Of a DNA stretch of 28,883 nt, positions 22,438-28,883 are shown in pieces. Each line of letters begins with the position of its first letter. Position 1 is the first letter of the stretch. The translations under genes and the position numbers were made by a program. Under the pieces are notes generated by a model. That model did no database searches and had not been told where the DNA came from. It was given only the letters and a program-made list of their open reading frames with translations. The DNA is from Candidatus Bathyarchaeota archaeon (GTDB lineage Archaea; Thermoproteota; Bathyarchaeia; Bathyarchaeales; Bathyarchaeaceae), in the NCBI GenBank assembly GCA_020348365.1, contig CP070749.1:914910-943792 (forward strand), given 5' to 3'.

Positions 22438-23610
22438 ATGATGAGGAAAAGGCTCAAAATAGCGTACTTAACGCCTCACATCAGGTGTGATCCGAATCGC
22501 ACACAGTTTCAGAGACCAAAACACCTGAGTTTAAGGAATACAGTATTCATTTTGACAGGCAAAGAAACCGCTCTGCCCAAAGAGGTTGAAAAAAAGCTTA
22601 GGATCATAAGAGGCCCACTAAAATTCGGGCGCCTAAGTTCACGCCCCCTATATCCAGTATGGTGCATATACAAAGTTCTAAAATTGCACAGAAAAGTTCG
22701 GTTTGATCTAGTCTACTCCACATATGATTGCTTTTCGTCAATGTCTTCGGCACTTTTGAAACCACTAGGATTCAAGTGGGTTGCAGACATTTGGGATCAC
22801 CCAGAACTGTGGAAAGCAGTAAGAGCGGGGGGCATCATGAAGAGGTTGCTAGTAAACGTACCTCGAATCGCCACATTTGAAATCGTAAAAAGGGCACTGA
22901 AACATGCTGATTTGGTGATTTCGGCAATACATCCATCGGCTCTGACAAAGTTTCGAATTAGGCCACAAAGGATACTAGCAATAACAAATGGAGTGGATCT
23001 TTCGATCACAAGACCTAAGGGATTGAAACGGTCAGACTCTGAGTTTAAGTTATTCTATGTAGGATTTCTGATGAAAGAAAGAGGACTCGATTTGATGCTC
23101 AATACTGTGGCCCTGCTAAAGGGAAGAATAGAAAGCTTAAAGCTCATCCTTGTAGGTGATGCAAAAAAAGAAGACGTTGCTCATTTGAATAGAACCGCCA
23201 AAAATCTGGATTTGGAGCAACATGTAGATTTTCTTGGAAGATTGAATCACGAAAATGTCTTGACCCAAATGGAAGGTTCGGATGTATGCCTGTTTCCTTT
23301 TCCCAGACAGGCGGCTGTCAACTGTATCTACCCAGTTAAGATCTTCGAGTACATGGCTATGGGCAAAGCGATTGTTGCTACGAGACTTGAAGGTGTAAGT
23401 AGCATCATAAAAGATGGAATAAACGGGTTGCTGGTTGATCCAGGCGATGCAAGAGAGATGGCGGATGCCGTATTTGAGATTCACGAAAATCCAGATTTGA
23501 GGAGAAGACTAGAGGCTAATGCTAAAAAAGATGTAGAAGAATATGATTGGAAAAAAATAAACAAGAAAATAGACGAAAGGTTGCTAGGTTATAACATCAG
23601 AAGGAAATAG
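22438..23610 (+). CDS. Glycosyltransferase family 4
   Basis: A 390-residue GT-B-fold transferase. The C-terminal donor-binding region is well formed: 'FYVGFLMKERGLDLML', 'LVGDAKKEDV', 'VDFLGRLNHENV' and the E-x-x-A-x-G block 'IFEYMAMGKAIVATRLEG'. The N-terminal half is divergent ('IAYLTPHIRCDPNRTQF'), as expected for acceptor binding. It should extend the glycan from a nucleotide-sugar donor; linkage and sugar are unknown. ATG 22438 follows GAGAGGG. By eye the gene is richer in A/T than its neighbours, common for exchanged glycan genes. It lies 22 bp after the GT2 gene. Confidence 0.88.
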   Translation: MMRKRLKIAYLTPHIRCDPNRTQFQRPKHLSLRNTVFILTGKETALPKEVEKKLRIIRGPLKFGRLSSRPLYPVWCIYKVLKLHRKVRFDLVYSTYDCFSSMSSALLKPLGFKWVADIWDHPELWKAVRAGGIMKRLLVNVPRIATFEIVKRALKHADLVISAIHPSALTKFRIRPQRILAITNGVDLSITRPKGLKRSDSEFKLFYVGFLMKERGLDLMLNTVALLKGRIESLKLILVGDAKKEDVAHLNRTAKNLDLEQHVDFLGRLNHENVLTQMEGSDVCLFPFPRQAAVNCIYPVKIFEYMAMGKAIVATRLEGVSSIIKDGINGLLVDPGDAREMADAVFEIHENPDLRRRLEANAKKDVEEYDWKKINKKIDERLLGYNIRRK

Positions 23611-23657
23611 GAAAAAGCGCATCCATGTCTAACTGAACCGTTCCTGTATCTTCCATA

Positions 23658-24362
23658 TCATGCGAGTTGCTCAAACCCTTCGGGTTGATATCTTGTGGCG
23701 TAGATAATGAAACTCTCTTCTATTCCGAGTCTCGGTGGATGTTTTATCAACTTTCTTAAGATCAAACCCTTTCTACCTACGAACCAGTGGTGTGAGCTTC
23801 CCTCAATGGAGATAGATCGTATTCTGAGAAATCTTGCGATGTGCTCTGGTTTGATCCAGTTCTTGTGGGGCGTAGTGAACTGATTCTTCCTGGCTTTCCA
23901 AACTTGTCTGTAGAAAATTCTGAACAGCCTCAAAACACCGAAGGGAAATCCAGCAATGGCCCGTTTAACAAAGACCATCAATCTTGGATCAGTTGGGATC
24001 TCAATCTCGAATTCCGCATCCGATCTGGACACCCTCAACACCTCTCTGAGGAATTGAAAAGGATGATCCAGATGCTCGAGAATGGCATAGAGAAGGACCC
24101 TATTGAAGACCAATTCTCGGAAGGGCAGATACTCCGCATGGGCAATTACATCGCATCTTCCTCTGTTGAGATCAATCCCTATTCCTTCTCTTCTCGTTTG
24201 ATGAGGGAGATGTCCACAACCCACATCAAGAACGAAGCAATTCTCCATATCCAAAGCAAGAATCACACCTTGGATAAAAGGATTCTCGGTCAAGTTCAAC
24301 ATTCCGCATACAGACGTTTTTCCCAGCCCCCTGCTCTTGTGTAGATCTATCGCGCCGCTCAC
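23658..24362 (-). CDS. Class I SAM-dependent methyltransferase
   Basis: A protein of about 234 residues with a Rossmann-type methyltransferase core: SAM motif I 'FVLDVGCGHLPH' (about 43-54), 'GIGIDLNRGRCDV' (motif II acidic residue), 'AHAEYLPF' and 'LLYAILEHLDHPFQFLREV' typical of the Methyltransf_11 group. The C-terminal part (about 125-225) is basic and aromatic and probably binds the acceptor. In this setting it may methylate a glycan or nucleotide sugar, as methyl groups are common on archaeal N-glycans. The GTG at 24362 opens the frame; ATG 24302 (MLNLTENPF) is an alternative start. It is the only minus-strand gene in this stretch and converges with the GT4 gene. Confidence 0.82.
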   Translation of the reverse strand: MSGAIDLHKSRGLGKTSVCGMLNLTENPFIQGVILALDMENCFVLDVGCGHLPHQTRREGIGIDLNRGRCDVIAHAEYLPFRELVFNRVLLYAILEHLDHPFQFLREVLRVSRSDAEFEIEIPTDPRLMVFVKRAIAGFPFGVLRLFRIFYRQVWKARKNQFTTPHKNWIKPEHIARFLRIRSISIEGSSHHWFVGRKGLILRKLIKHPPRLGIEESFIIYATRYQPEGFEQLA

Positions 24363-24437
24363 ATTCAGTCATTAATAACACAATCCATTGCATACATGTG
24401 CTGAGAGTCAAGTTTCATAAAGACGAGTAACTATTTC

Positions 24438-25589
24438 ATGCTGATGATATGTATGCGTCAACTGAAAGTGTTAGGACCTGAAGAGCTTAGAGATAAAGTT
24501 TGCATCATCGTTGGCACCAGACCGGGCATAATTAAATTTTCGCCCATAATAAGGGAGATCGAGAAAAGAAACATGCCGTCCTTCATCATCCACACCGGAC
24601 AGCACTACTCATACAACATGGATAAGTTATTCTTCGACGAGCTAAGCCTACCCCAACCAAAACATAGAGTACCGAACGTGAGTTCGGCTCGATACCACGG
24701 TAAACAAACCGCAAAGATGCTTGAGGGTATTGAAGCAGCATTGCTGAAGGAGAAACCGAGACTGGTTCTTGTGGGTGGTGATGCAAATACCAATCTAGCA
24801 GGAGCTCTAGCGGCAAGGAAACTGCACATTTGCGTAGGCCATATTGAAGCAGGTTTAAGAAGTGGAGACTGGAGAATGCCTGAAGAGCACAACCGAGTCA
24901 TGATAGACCACATCTCCGATCTCTTGTTTGCACCAACTGAAGAGTCCAAGAGGAACCTAGTTGAAGAAAAGGTTGAGGGCAAGAGATTCGTAACAGGCAA
25001 CACCATCGTCGACGCCATTGAACAGAATGTAGTCATCGCAAAGGCTAAGAGCAAGATAAAGGAAGAACTTGGCTTGAAACGTGGGAACTATTTCTTGCTC
25101 ACGCTTCATAGGGAAGAAAACATAGATTTCAAGGAAAACCTAGTGGACATTCTCAAAGGGATCAAAATGGTGGCTAAGGTCTCTAACTTTGGAATAATCT
25201 TTCCCATTCACCCTAGGACCAAGAAAAGACTCAGATATTTCAAACTAAATTCATTAGTTAACAGCATCAAGAAACTAAAAATAATCGACCCAACGGGCTA
25301 TCTCGACTTCTTGGCTCTGCTCGAGAGCAGTAGTCTGGTTCTAACCGATAGTGGAGGCATTCAAGAAGAGAGTTGTATATTAAGGATACCTTGTGTGACT
25401 TTGAGAGAAAGTACTGAGAGACCGGAAACGGTTAAGGTTGGAAGCAATGCAGTTGCAGGCACAAAGCCCAAGACCATAATGAACAATGTTAAAACCATGG
25501 TAAATGTGAATAGAAGCTGGAAGAACCCCTTTGGTGAAGACGCAAGTAGGAAAATTGTTGACATAATCGAAAAAGAATTGGCACTATAG
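24438..25589 (+). CDS. wecB/wbpI-like: UDP-N-acetylglucosamine 2-epimerase family (WecB/WbpI type)
   Basis: A protein of about 383 residues with the GT-B-like fold of hydrolysing or non-hydrolysing C2 epimerases. Blocks seen: 'VGTRPGIIKFSPII', 'HTGQHYSYNMDKLFF', 'GGDANTNLAG', 'HIEAGLRSGD' (catalytic Glu region), 'MPEEHNRVMIDH', 'LHREENID' (catalytic His) and 'TDSGGIQEESCIL' (UDP-binding loop). WecB makes UDP-ManNAc; the close relative WbpI converts UDP-GlcNAc3NAcA to UDP-ManNAc3NAcA, the last step after WbpB/E/D, homologues of which lie 8-10 kb away. Which applies cannot be told by eye. The first ATG is 24438, with further in-frame Met codons within the first six residues. Expression ends before a hairpin at 25699-25720. 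Confidence 0.9.
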   Translation: MLMICMRQLKVLGPEELRDKVCIIVGTRPGIIKFSPIIREIEKRNMPSFIIHTGQHYSYNMDKLFFDELSLPQPKHRVPNVSSARYHGKQTAKMLEGIEAALLKEKPRLVLVGGDANTNLAGALAARKLHICVGHIEAGLRSGDWRMPEEHNRVMIDHISDLLFAPTEESKRNLVEEKVEGKRFVTGNTIVDAIEQNVVIAKAKSKIKEELGLKRGNYFLLTLHREENIDFKENLVDILKGIKMVAKVSNFGIIFPIHPRTKKRLRYFKLNSLVNSIKKLKIIDPTGYLDFLALLESSSLVLTDSGGIQEESCILRIPCVTLRESTERPETVKVGSNAVAGTKPKTIMNNVKTMVNVNRSWKNPFGEDASRKIVDIIEKELAL

Positions 25590-25698
25590 CTTTCGACCAC
25601 CCTTTTTCAGCTAGCGTCTCAGATATTGCTGTTTACACATCACACATATCTAGAGCCTATTTGCCTCATACTAAAGACCTAGGGTAGAGAGTGTGTCT

Positions 25699-25720
25699 GT
25701 GTGTGAGAACACACTTTTCT
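25699..25720 (+). terminator. Hairpin with GAGA tetraloop and T-rich tail
   Basis: GTGTGT (25699-25704) and ACACAC (25709-25714) form a perfect 6-bp stem closed by a GAGA (GNRA-type) loop and followed by TTTTCT. It lies between the convergent 2-epimerase and membrane-operon genes, about 110 bp after the former's stop, where a transcription end is expected. Confidence 0.45.
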
Positions 25721-25739
25721 CATACACTCCTGTCGCATG

Positions 25740-26219
25740 CTAGGTCGCTTCAACCTTTCCTGCTAGAAAGTTTACAGCTTGCAGCATGCTTCTTGCAAGT
25801 CCCAGGAAGTTAACAAAGATCAGCATTGCCAGAAAGGCTTTCAGATTGGCTAGGATGTGGATAGCTAGCTGTTGTTCTGGAATCTGAATGGTTGAGGTTA
25901 GGATGCCCCCATTTAGGGCGTAGATGAAGAACATTATAAAAACGAGCGCTCTGCCGACACTGAAGGCATATCGAAGGATGGTTCCAGAGAATAGCTCAGT
26001 CACAACAGTGAAGAAGACGACCAACGCTGAGAAGATGTACAGAAGAGTCGTATACTCAGGAGGTATCTCAAAGGGCATATCGGGCGATGCCATAGCGTCC
26101 ATAATCATTGCTGGCAATACATAAGTCAAGAGAAGCAGGACAAAGCCCTTAAGGGCTGCCTTAGTCACATTCGGCACTATCTTCTTCAGAAGAGGTTTCA
26201 AGCCTTCTTCATTGACCAT
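25740..26219 (-). CDS. Membrane protein, third gene of an overlapping operon
   Basis: A 159-residue protein with four predicted membrane spans (about 24-44, 58-80, 88-106, 122-148), a charged N-terminus (EEGLKPLLKK) and no recognised family or catalytic motif. Its start overlaps the end of the preceding gene by 11 bp, which suggests translational coupling and a shared complex with the two upstream membrane proteins. The loop between spans 1 and 2 (SPDMPFEIPPEYT) is Pro-rich and would face outside if the N-terminus is cytoplasmic. Confidence 0.7.
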   Translation of the reverse strand: MVNEEGLKPLLKKIVPNVTKAALKGFVLLLLTYVLPAMIMDAMASPDMPFEIPPEYTTLLYIFSALVVFFTVVTELFSGTILRYAFSVGRALVFIMFFIYALNGGILTSTIQIPEQQLAIHILANLKAFLAMLIFVNFLGLARSMLQAVNFLAGKVEAT

Positions 26220-27012
26220 ATGTGAACCTCCAGTCCATAGTGCCTATGGGGCTTTCAAAATGGGCATGCACTTCTCCCATCCCAGAGAACATAAAAACGC
26301 TAGCCAAGGGAATGAAGAGGTTTACCGTCCCATTATACTCCTCTCCCGAGAGGGCCCTTATCTCACCAACCCAGAGACCTAAGAATTCCCTCCGCTCGTT
26401 AAAGACTTCAAGTCTCAGCGTACCATCAATATCGAAAGGCGAATGATTCTCAAAACTCAACCATGCTGCAATTTCATAATGAGTAGAATTGTATGGTTCT
26501 GGAAAATCCACCAATCCTATGGAAGGATGATAGAATGGCGCCCCCCAAGACATATTCACACTGGTTGATGCCTGAAGAGGGATGACATGTGCAATCTTCA
26601 GTCCCACCGATTCCCCTAAGACAATAACTGAATCTTCAAATAATAGGTAGGTTAGATTCTTTGACACTACATCATCTATGCCTATGGAAATCACGTGAGT
26701 TCCGTTGATCCTTCCACCTCGTGGGATATTCTGCACGGAAGTTGCTGATTCGGAGATTGACGCTCCACTGCGGTCTCCAACTGAGAGTGTCACATTCAAG
26801 TCGGATATGTCGAAAAACCCAGTGTTGTTGATAAAGAAGGGGATGGAGACCGTTATTGTTTCATTCGAGAATGAAGGATGTGGCAAACCTATCTCTATCT
26901 GCCCCTCCAACACCAATTTCAGAGGAGAGTATAGAGCCATAATCATGAAGGATGCTATTGCTATCCAGAGTATCTTGCTAGCCCAGCCCAACGCTCGTAT
27001 GGACTGTTTCAT
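26209..27012 (-). CDS. Membrane-anchored extracellular protein, second gene of the operon
   Basis: A 267-residue protein with one N-terminal hydrophobic anchor (about 12-34) and a long beta-rich extracellular part carrying about nine N-x-S/T sequons (for example NET, NNT, NVT, NGT, NLT, NST). The pattern 'VSIPFFINNTGFFDISDLNV' with repeated sandwich-like strands recalls a 'LEA14/conserved repeat'-like fold, seen here only as composition. No enzymatic motif is visible. Its ATG shares one base with the TGA of the upstream gene (TGATG), and its end overlaps the downstream gene, so the three are one unit. It is a likely glycosylation substrate. Confidence 0.7.
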   Translation of the reverse strand: MKQSIRALGWASKILWIAIASFMIMALYSPLKLVLEGQIEIGLPHPSFSNETITVSIPFFINNTGFFDISDLNVTLSVGDRSGASISESATSVQNIPRGGRINGTHVISIGIDDVVSKNLTYLLFEDSVIVLGESVGLKIAHVIPLQASTSVNMSWGAPFYHPSIGLVDFPEPYNSTHYEIAAWLSFENHSPFDIDGTLRLEVFNERREFLGLWVGEIRALSGEEYNGTVNLFIPLASVFMFSGMGEVHAHFESPIGTMDWRFTYGQ

Positions 27013-27335
27013 CAGCTCTTCTTTCCTTCATTCGCAGACTTCTTCCTAGTTTTCTTCTTGGCTTCTTCCTTGGCTTTCCGGGGAAGCTTCGTAAGGAATT
27101 CTATTCCCCGTTTCGTTAGTAAGGCGCCAATCCACCCCATTATGCCTAAGTACATTATCCGTATGCAGGTTTCGACTAATGGCCCCAGCAACGCACCCAG
27201 CTCAGCCACCCAATCGACGATTGAGATACTTAGCACTCCTATCAGGAATAGATACGCGTTGATGAAAGTGAACACCAGCAGAGCTACGCCTATAATCAGG
27301 ACAGCGTATCCTGAGATCTTAGCCTTATCTATCAT
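27012..27335 (-). CDS. Small membrane protein, first gene of the operon
   Basis: A 107-residue protein with two membrane spans (about 9-34 and 52-72) and a strongly basic Lys/Arg-rich tail (about 80-107), which by the positive-inside rule lies in the cytoplasm and could touch nucleic acid or lipid head groups. The frame is open to 27485, but GGAGGA on the minus strand (about 27342-27347) is 7 nt from ATG 27335, and a TATA-like box at 27374-27383 puts initiation near 27352, so the longer start is excluded. No family is recognised. Confidence 0.72.
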   Translation of the reverse strand: MIDKAKISGYAVLIIGVALLVFTFINAYLFLIGVLSISIVDWVAELGALLGPLVETCIRIMYLGIMGWIGALLTKRGIEFLTKLPRKAKEEAKKKTRKKSANEGKKS

Positions 27336-27373
27336 CCAACAGTCCTCCAAATGTTGCGGTATGTACCCAACTT

Positions 27374-27383
27374 GTATATAAAA
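27374..27383 (-). promoter_or_regulatory. TATA-like box for the three-gene membrane operon
   Basis: TTTTATATAC on the minus strand. The expected start site near 27352 gives a leader of about 17 nt that contains the GGAGGA ribosome site of the first gene. Confidence 0.55.
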
Positions 27384-27491
27384 GCAATCGAACAATGGTG
27401 TACATGAGCAGTTGGAACTCCAGAAAATCCTTTTTCTTGCGAAAAGCTTTTTCCCAAAGCCTGTATACCTGCTTTGAGAGGGCATGAACCG

Positions 27492-27830
27492 ATGGGTAAC
27501 GTTTCAATCCTTGATCTCGCGATGAAATTTTTCAGACTTGAAGGATATAGGATAGAGAGAGATGTGGTGTTGGAGGGCCTTTCAGGACTACCACGTAGAT
27601 TTGATCTAGTTATCCAAAGAGATAGAGAGAAGCGTCTGGTTTGGATAAAGGATTGGAAGCGAACGGCAGGTGTCAACATGGTGATAAACTTGGATAGGGC
27701 ATCTGCTGATGTGGGATTACCTAATCCAATAATTATCTCTCAGAAATTCAGTGGCCACGCAAAAGCCTATGCGAACCGTAGAGCCATCACTCTGCTCACG
27801 AAGCGTCAGATCCTACGTAGACTTGGATAG
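27492..27830 (+). CDS. Mrr/restriction-endonuclease-like protein with altered active site
   Basis: A 112-residue protein with the layout of a small PD-(D/E)xK nuclease-fold domain: 'RFDLVIQRD' supplies the core Asp strand, 'LVWIKDWKR' the following strand (normally V-E-x-K-D-W-x-R in Mrr-like proteins), and the C-terminal 'IIISQKFSGHAKAYANRRAITLLTKRQI' region matches the Mrr end pattern in which a residue-rich helix precedes an 'I-x-L-L-T' strand. The Glu of E-x-K is replaced by Trp, so it may bind but not cut DNA, or may use another acidic residue. TTG 27474 opens the frame, but ATG 27492 with GAGAGGG upstream is preferred. It is divergent from the membrane operon. Confidence 0.6.
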   Translation: MGNVSILDLAMKFFRLEGYRIERDVVLEGLSGLPRRFDLVIQRDREKRLVWIKDWKRTAGVNMVINLDRASADVGLPNPIIISQKFSGHAKAYANRRAITLLTKRQILRRLG

Positions 27831-27831
27831 T

Positions 27832-28443
27832 TCAAAAGTGTATTAGATACTTGTGTAATCGTCCATCTTCAGCTAGTCTGCCAAGCCAGTCAATCGTGCC
27901 AACCCTACATTCGCTTTTCCCATCTAAAACCCTGATAATATCTTCTACAATCGCTTCAACGCTTTTGCCGCTAGCATCAATCTCGCATACTCTGTCAACA
28001 CCACAAGCCTCCACTGCATCTGAGAGACAGATATCCAAGACTTCAGCAGCAAGATTTTCCCACAGCTTCTTGTTTCTAAATCCACGCTTCTCCAGAAACG
28101 TCTCTAGCTCATCTGGGTGCTTCCTAATGACAAAGACCCGGTGAACCTTCTCCGCAGGCACAACATCAAAAGCGTAGTGCCCATCAACTATAACGTCCCC
28201 CGCACAATCCCGTGTGATTTCTTGCACTCGCTCTGAAACCTTCTCCACGTCCGCAACCAGCGTTTCTCTAACTTCATCTACGTCACTAATCAGTTCTTCC
28301 TGCTTGACAAGTTCCGCTAAATCTATGTGTAGTCCATCTAGTTTCGACGCTAAGAGACTGGAGGTGATTGTCTTTCCTACACCCGGTGTCCCAACAATGA
28401 GAATAAGTCGCTTAAACTCGTCCAACTCCGTTAAAGTATTCAT
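27832..28443 (-). CDS. AK6/Fap7-type adenylate kinase (NTPase)
   Basis: A 203-residue P-loop kinase of the archaeal/eukaryotic AK6 (Fap7) group, which phosphorylates AMP and, in eukaryotes, also helps mature the small ribosomal subunit. The Walker A motif GTPGVGKT is at 18-25; 'GDVIVDGHYAFDVVPAE' gives the Walker-B-like Asp and the group's conserved His (VDGHY); 'LEKRGFRNKKLWENLAAE' is the lid/NMP-side signature of the family. The C-terminal extension (about 180-203, 'GTIDWLGRLAEDGRLHKYLI') is frequent in archaeal members. It ends 1 bp from the stop of the convergent Mrr-like gene and starts 49 bp after the amidohydrolase gene on the same strand. Confidence 0.88.
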   Translation of the reverse strand: MNTLTELDEFKRLILIVGTPGVGKTITSSLLASKLDGLHIDLAELVKQEELISDVDEVRETLVADVEKVSERVQEITRDCAGDVIVDGHYAFDVVPAEKVHRVFVIRKHPDELETFLEKRGFRNKKLWENLAAEVLDICLSDAVEACGVDRVCEIDASGKSVEAIVEDIIRVLDGKSECRVGTIDWLGRLAEDGRLHKYLIHF

Positions 28444-28492
28444 CTTCTCAGCTAAAGATGGAAAGCAAAAAAGAATAGGGATTAGTCGTGGC

Positions 28493-28883
28493 TCATATCC
28501 CCCTATTCACTTCCAACTTCCCGCTTCTCATAACCATTCTTACTCTTTTTGAATCTTGCAGAATCGATATGTCTTCTAGAGGATCTCCGTCAACGATAAT
28601 GATATCGGCAAGTTTTCCAGTCTCTATCGTTCCGATCTTGTCTCCTAGGTTGCATGCGTATTCAGCGGCGTTCTTGGTGGCGGCTATAATGGCTTCCATA
28701 GGCTTAAGATGGCATTTCTTAACCAGCAACTCAAGTTCCAAGGCGTTCTTTCCGAATTTGAGAAGTGGCGAGCCGCAGAAGTCAGTTGCAGCGCAGATGG
28801 GTACTCCAGCTTTGTGCGAGGTCTCAATATTCTTGCACACCTCTTTCCAGGCTTCCTCTGCCTTCTCCACTGCCCACGGAGGG
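28493..28883 (-). CDS. Amidohydrolase-superfamily metallohydrolase, C-terminal part (truncated by window)
   Basis: The frame is still open at the window edge, so only about 130 C-terminal residues are seen. They show the last TIM-barrel metal ligand region 'ICAATDFCGSP' (Asp) and the typical closing block 'AATKNAAEYACNLGDKIGTIETGKLADIIIVDGDPLEDI', of which GTIETGKLADIIIVDGDP is the classic amidohydrolase ending. By this tail it resembles imidazolonepropionase-like and prolidase-like enzymes that hydrolyse cyclic amides or dipeptides. The substrate cannot be told without the N-terminal HxH region. A GTG at 28870 is probably just an internal Val codon, not a start. Confidence 0.85.
   Translation of the reverse strand, partial: PPWAVEKAEEAWKEVCKNIETSHKAGVPICAATDFCGSPLLKFGKNALELELLVKKCHLKPMEAIIAATKNAAEYACNLGDKIGTIETGKLADIIIVDGDPLEDISILQDSKRVRMVMRSGKLEVNRGI

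Overview
This is archaeal chromosomal DNA. Lineage-specific markers include RNA polymerase subunit P (RpoP), a TrmB-family regulator, an AK6/Fap7-type adenylate kinase, an archaeal-type serine hydroxymethyltransferase relative, an AglB/STT3 oligosaccharyltransferase, an AglH/DPAGT1-type lipid-carrier glycosyltransferase, and TATA-like boxes ahead of several genes. The gene mix (SPFH protein, SQD1-like enzyme, many GTG/TTG starts with strong Shine-Dalgarno sites, GC near 45-48% by eye) suggests an uncultured TACK-type archaeon, perhaps Bathyarchaeia. That placement is an inference.

Layout. 1-1.75 kb: an Lrp/AsnC regulator, a GNAT acetyltransferase and an unknown protein. 1.9-2.65 kb: tRNA-Val(GAC) with encoded CCA, then about 650 bp with no intact gene but with coding-like fragments, small inverted repeats and a striking array of TTTGATG words at about 21-bp spacing. 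2.65-5.7 kb: a stomatin-like SPFH protein, a polytopic membrane protein and a divergent SHMT-like PLP enzyme. 5.9-8.1 kb: a large sequon-rich cell-surface protein built partly of repeats of about 85 residues. 8.2-9.0 kb: a Cys-rich small protein, RpoP and a short ORF.

8.95-25.6 kb is a protein-glycosylation locus. It starts with an oligosaccharyltransferase fused in one frame to a complete cyclophilin-type peptidyl-prolyl isomerase, the most unusual gene here. Divergent from it are an AglH/DPAGT1-like HexNAc-1-P transferase and an Alg14-Alg13 fusion glycosyltransferase. Next come a Gfo/Idh/MocA oxidoreductase, a DegT aminotransferase and a left-handed beta-helix acetyltransferase, the WbpB/E/D set. 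Then come an SDR epimerase, a UDP-sulfoquinovose synthase (SQD1/Agl3), a TrmB regulator, a YeiH/PSE-family putative sulfur-oxyanion exporter, two glycosyltransferases, a methyltransferase and a UDP-GlcNAc 2-epimerase. Read together, they would build a lipid-linked glycan containing diacetamido-sugar (possibly uronic) residues and sulfoquinovose. The fused oligosaccharyltransferase would transfer this glycan to surface proteins and might also help fold them.

25.7-28.9 kb: a tightly overlapping three-gene operon of membrane or surface proteins of unknown function, a divergent Mrr-like protein that has lost the usual catalytic Glu, the AK6-type kinase, and the C-terminal part of an amidohydrolase cut by the window end. 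Across the window, gaps between genes often carry alternating purine-pyrimidine words of the TGCATGCA type. No rRNA, CRISPR array, transposase or integrase was found.
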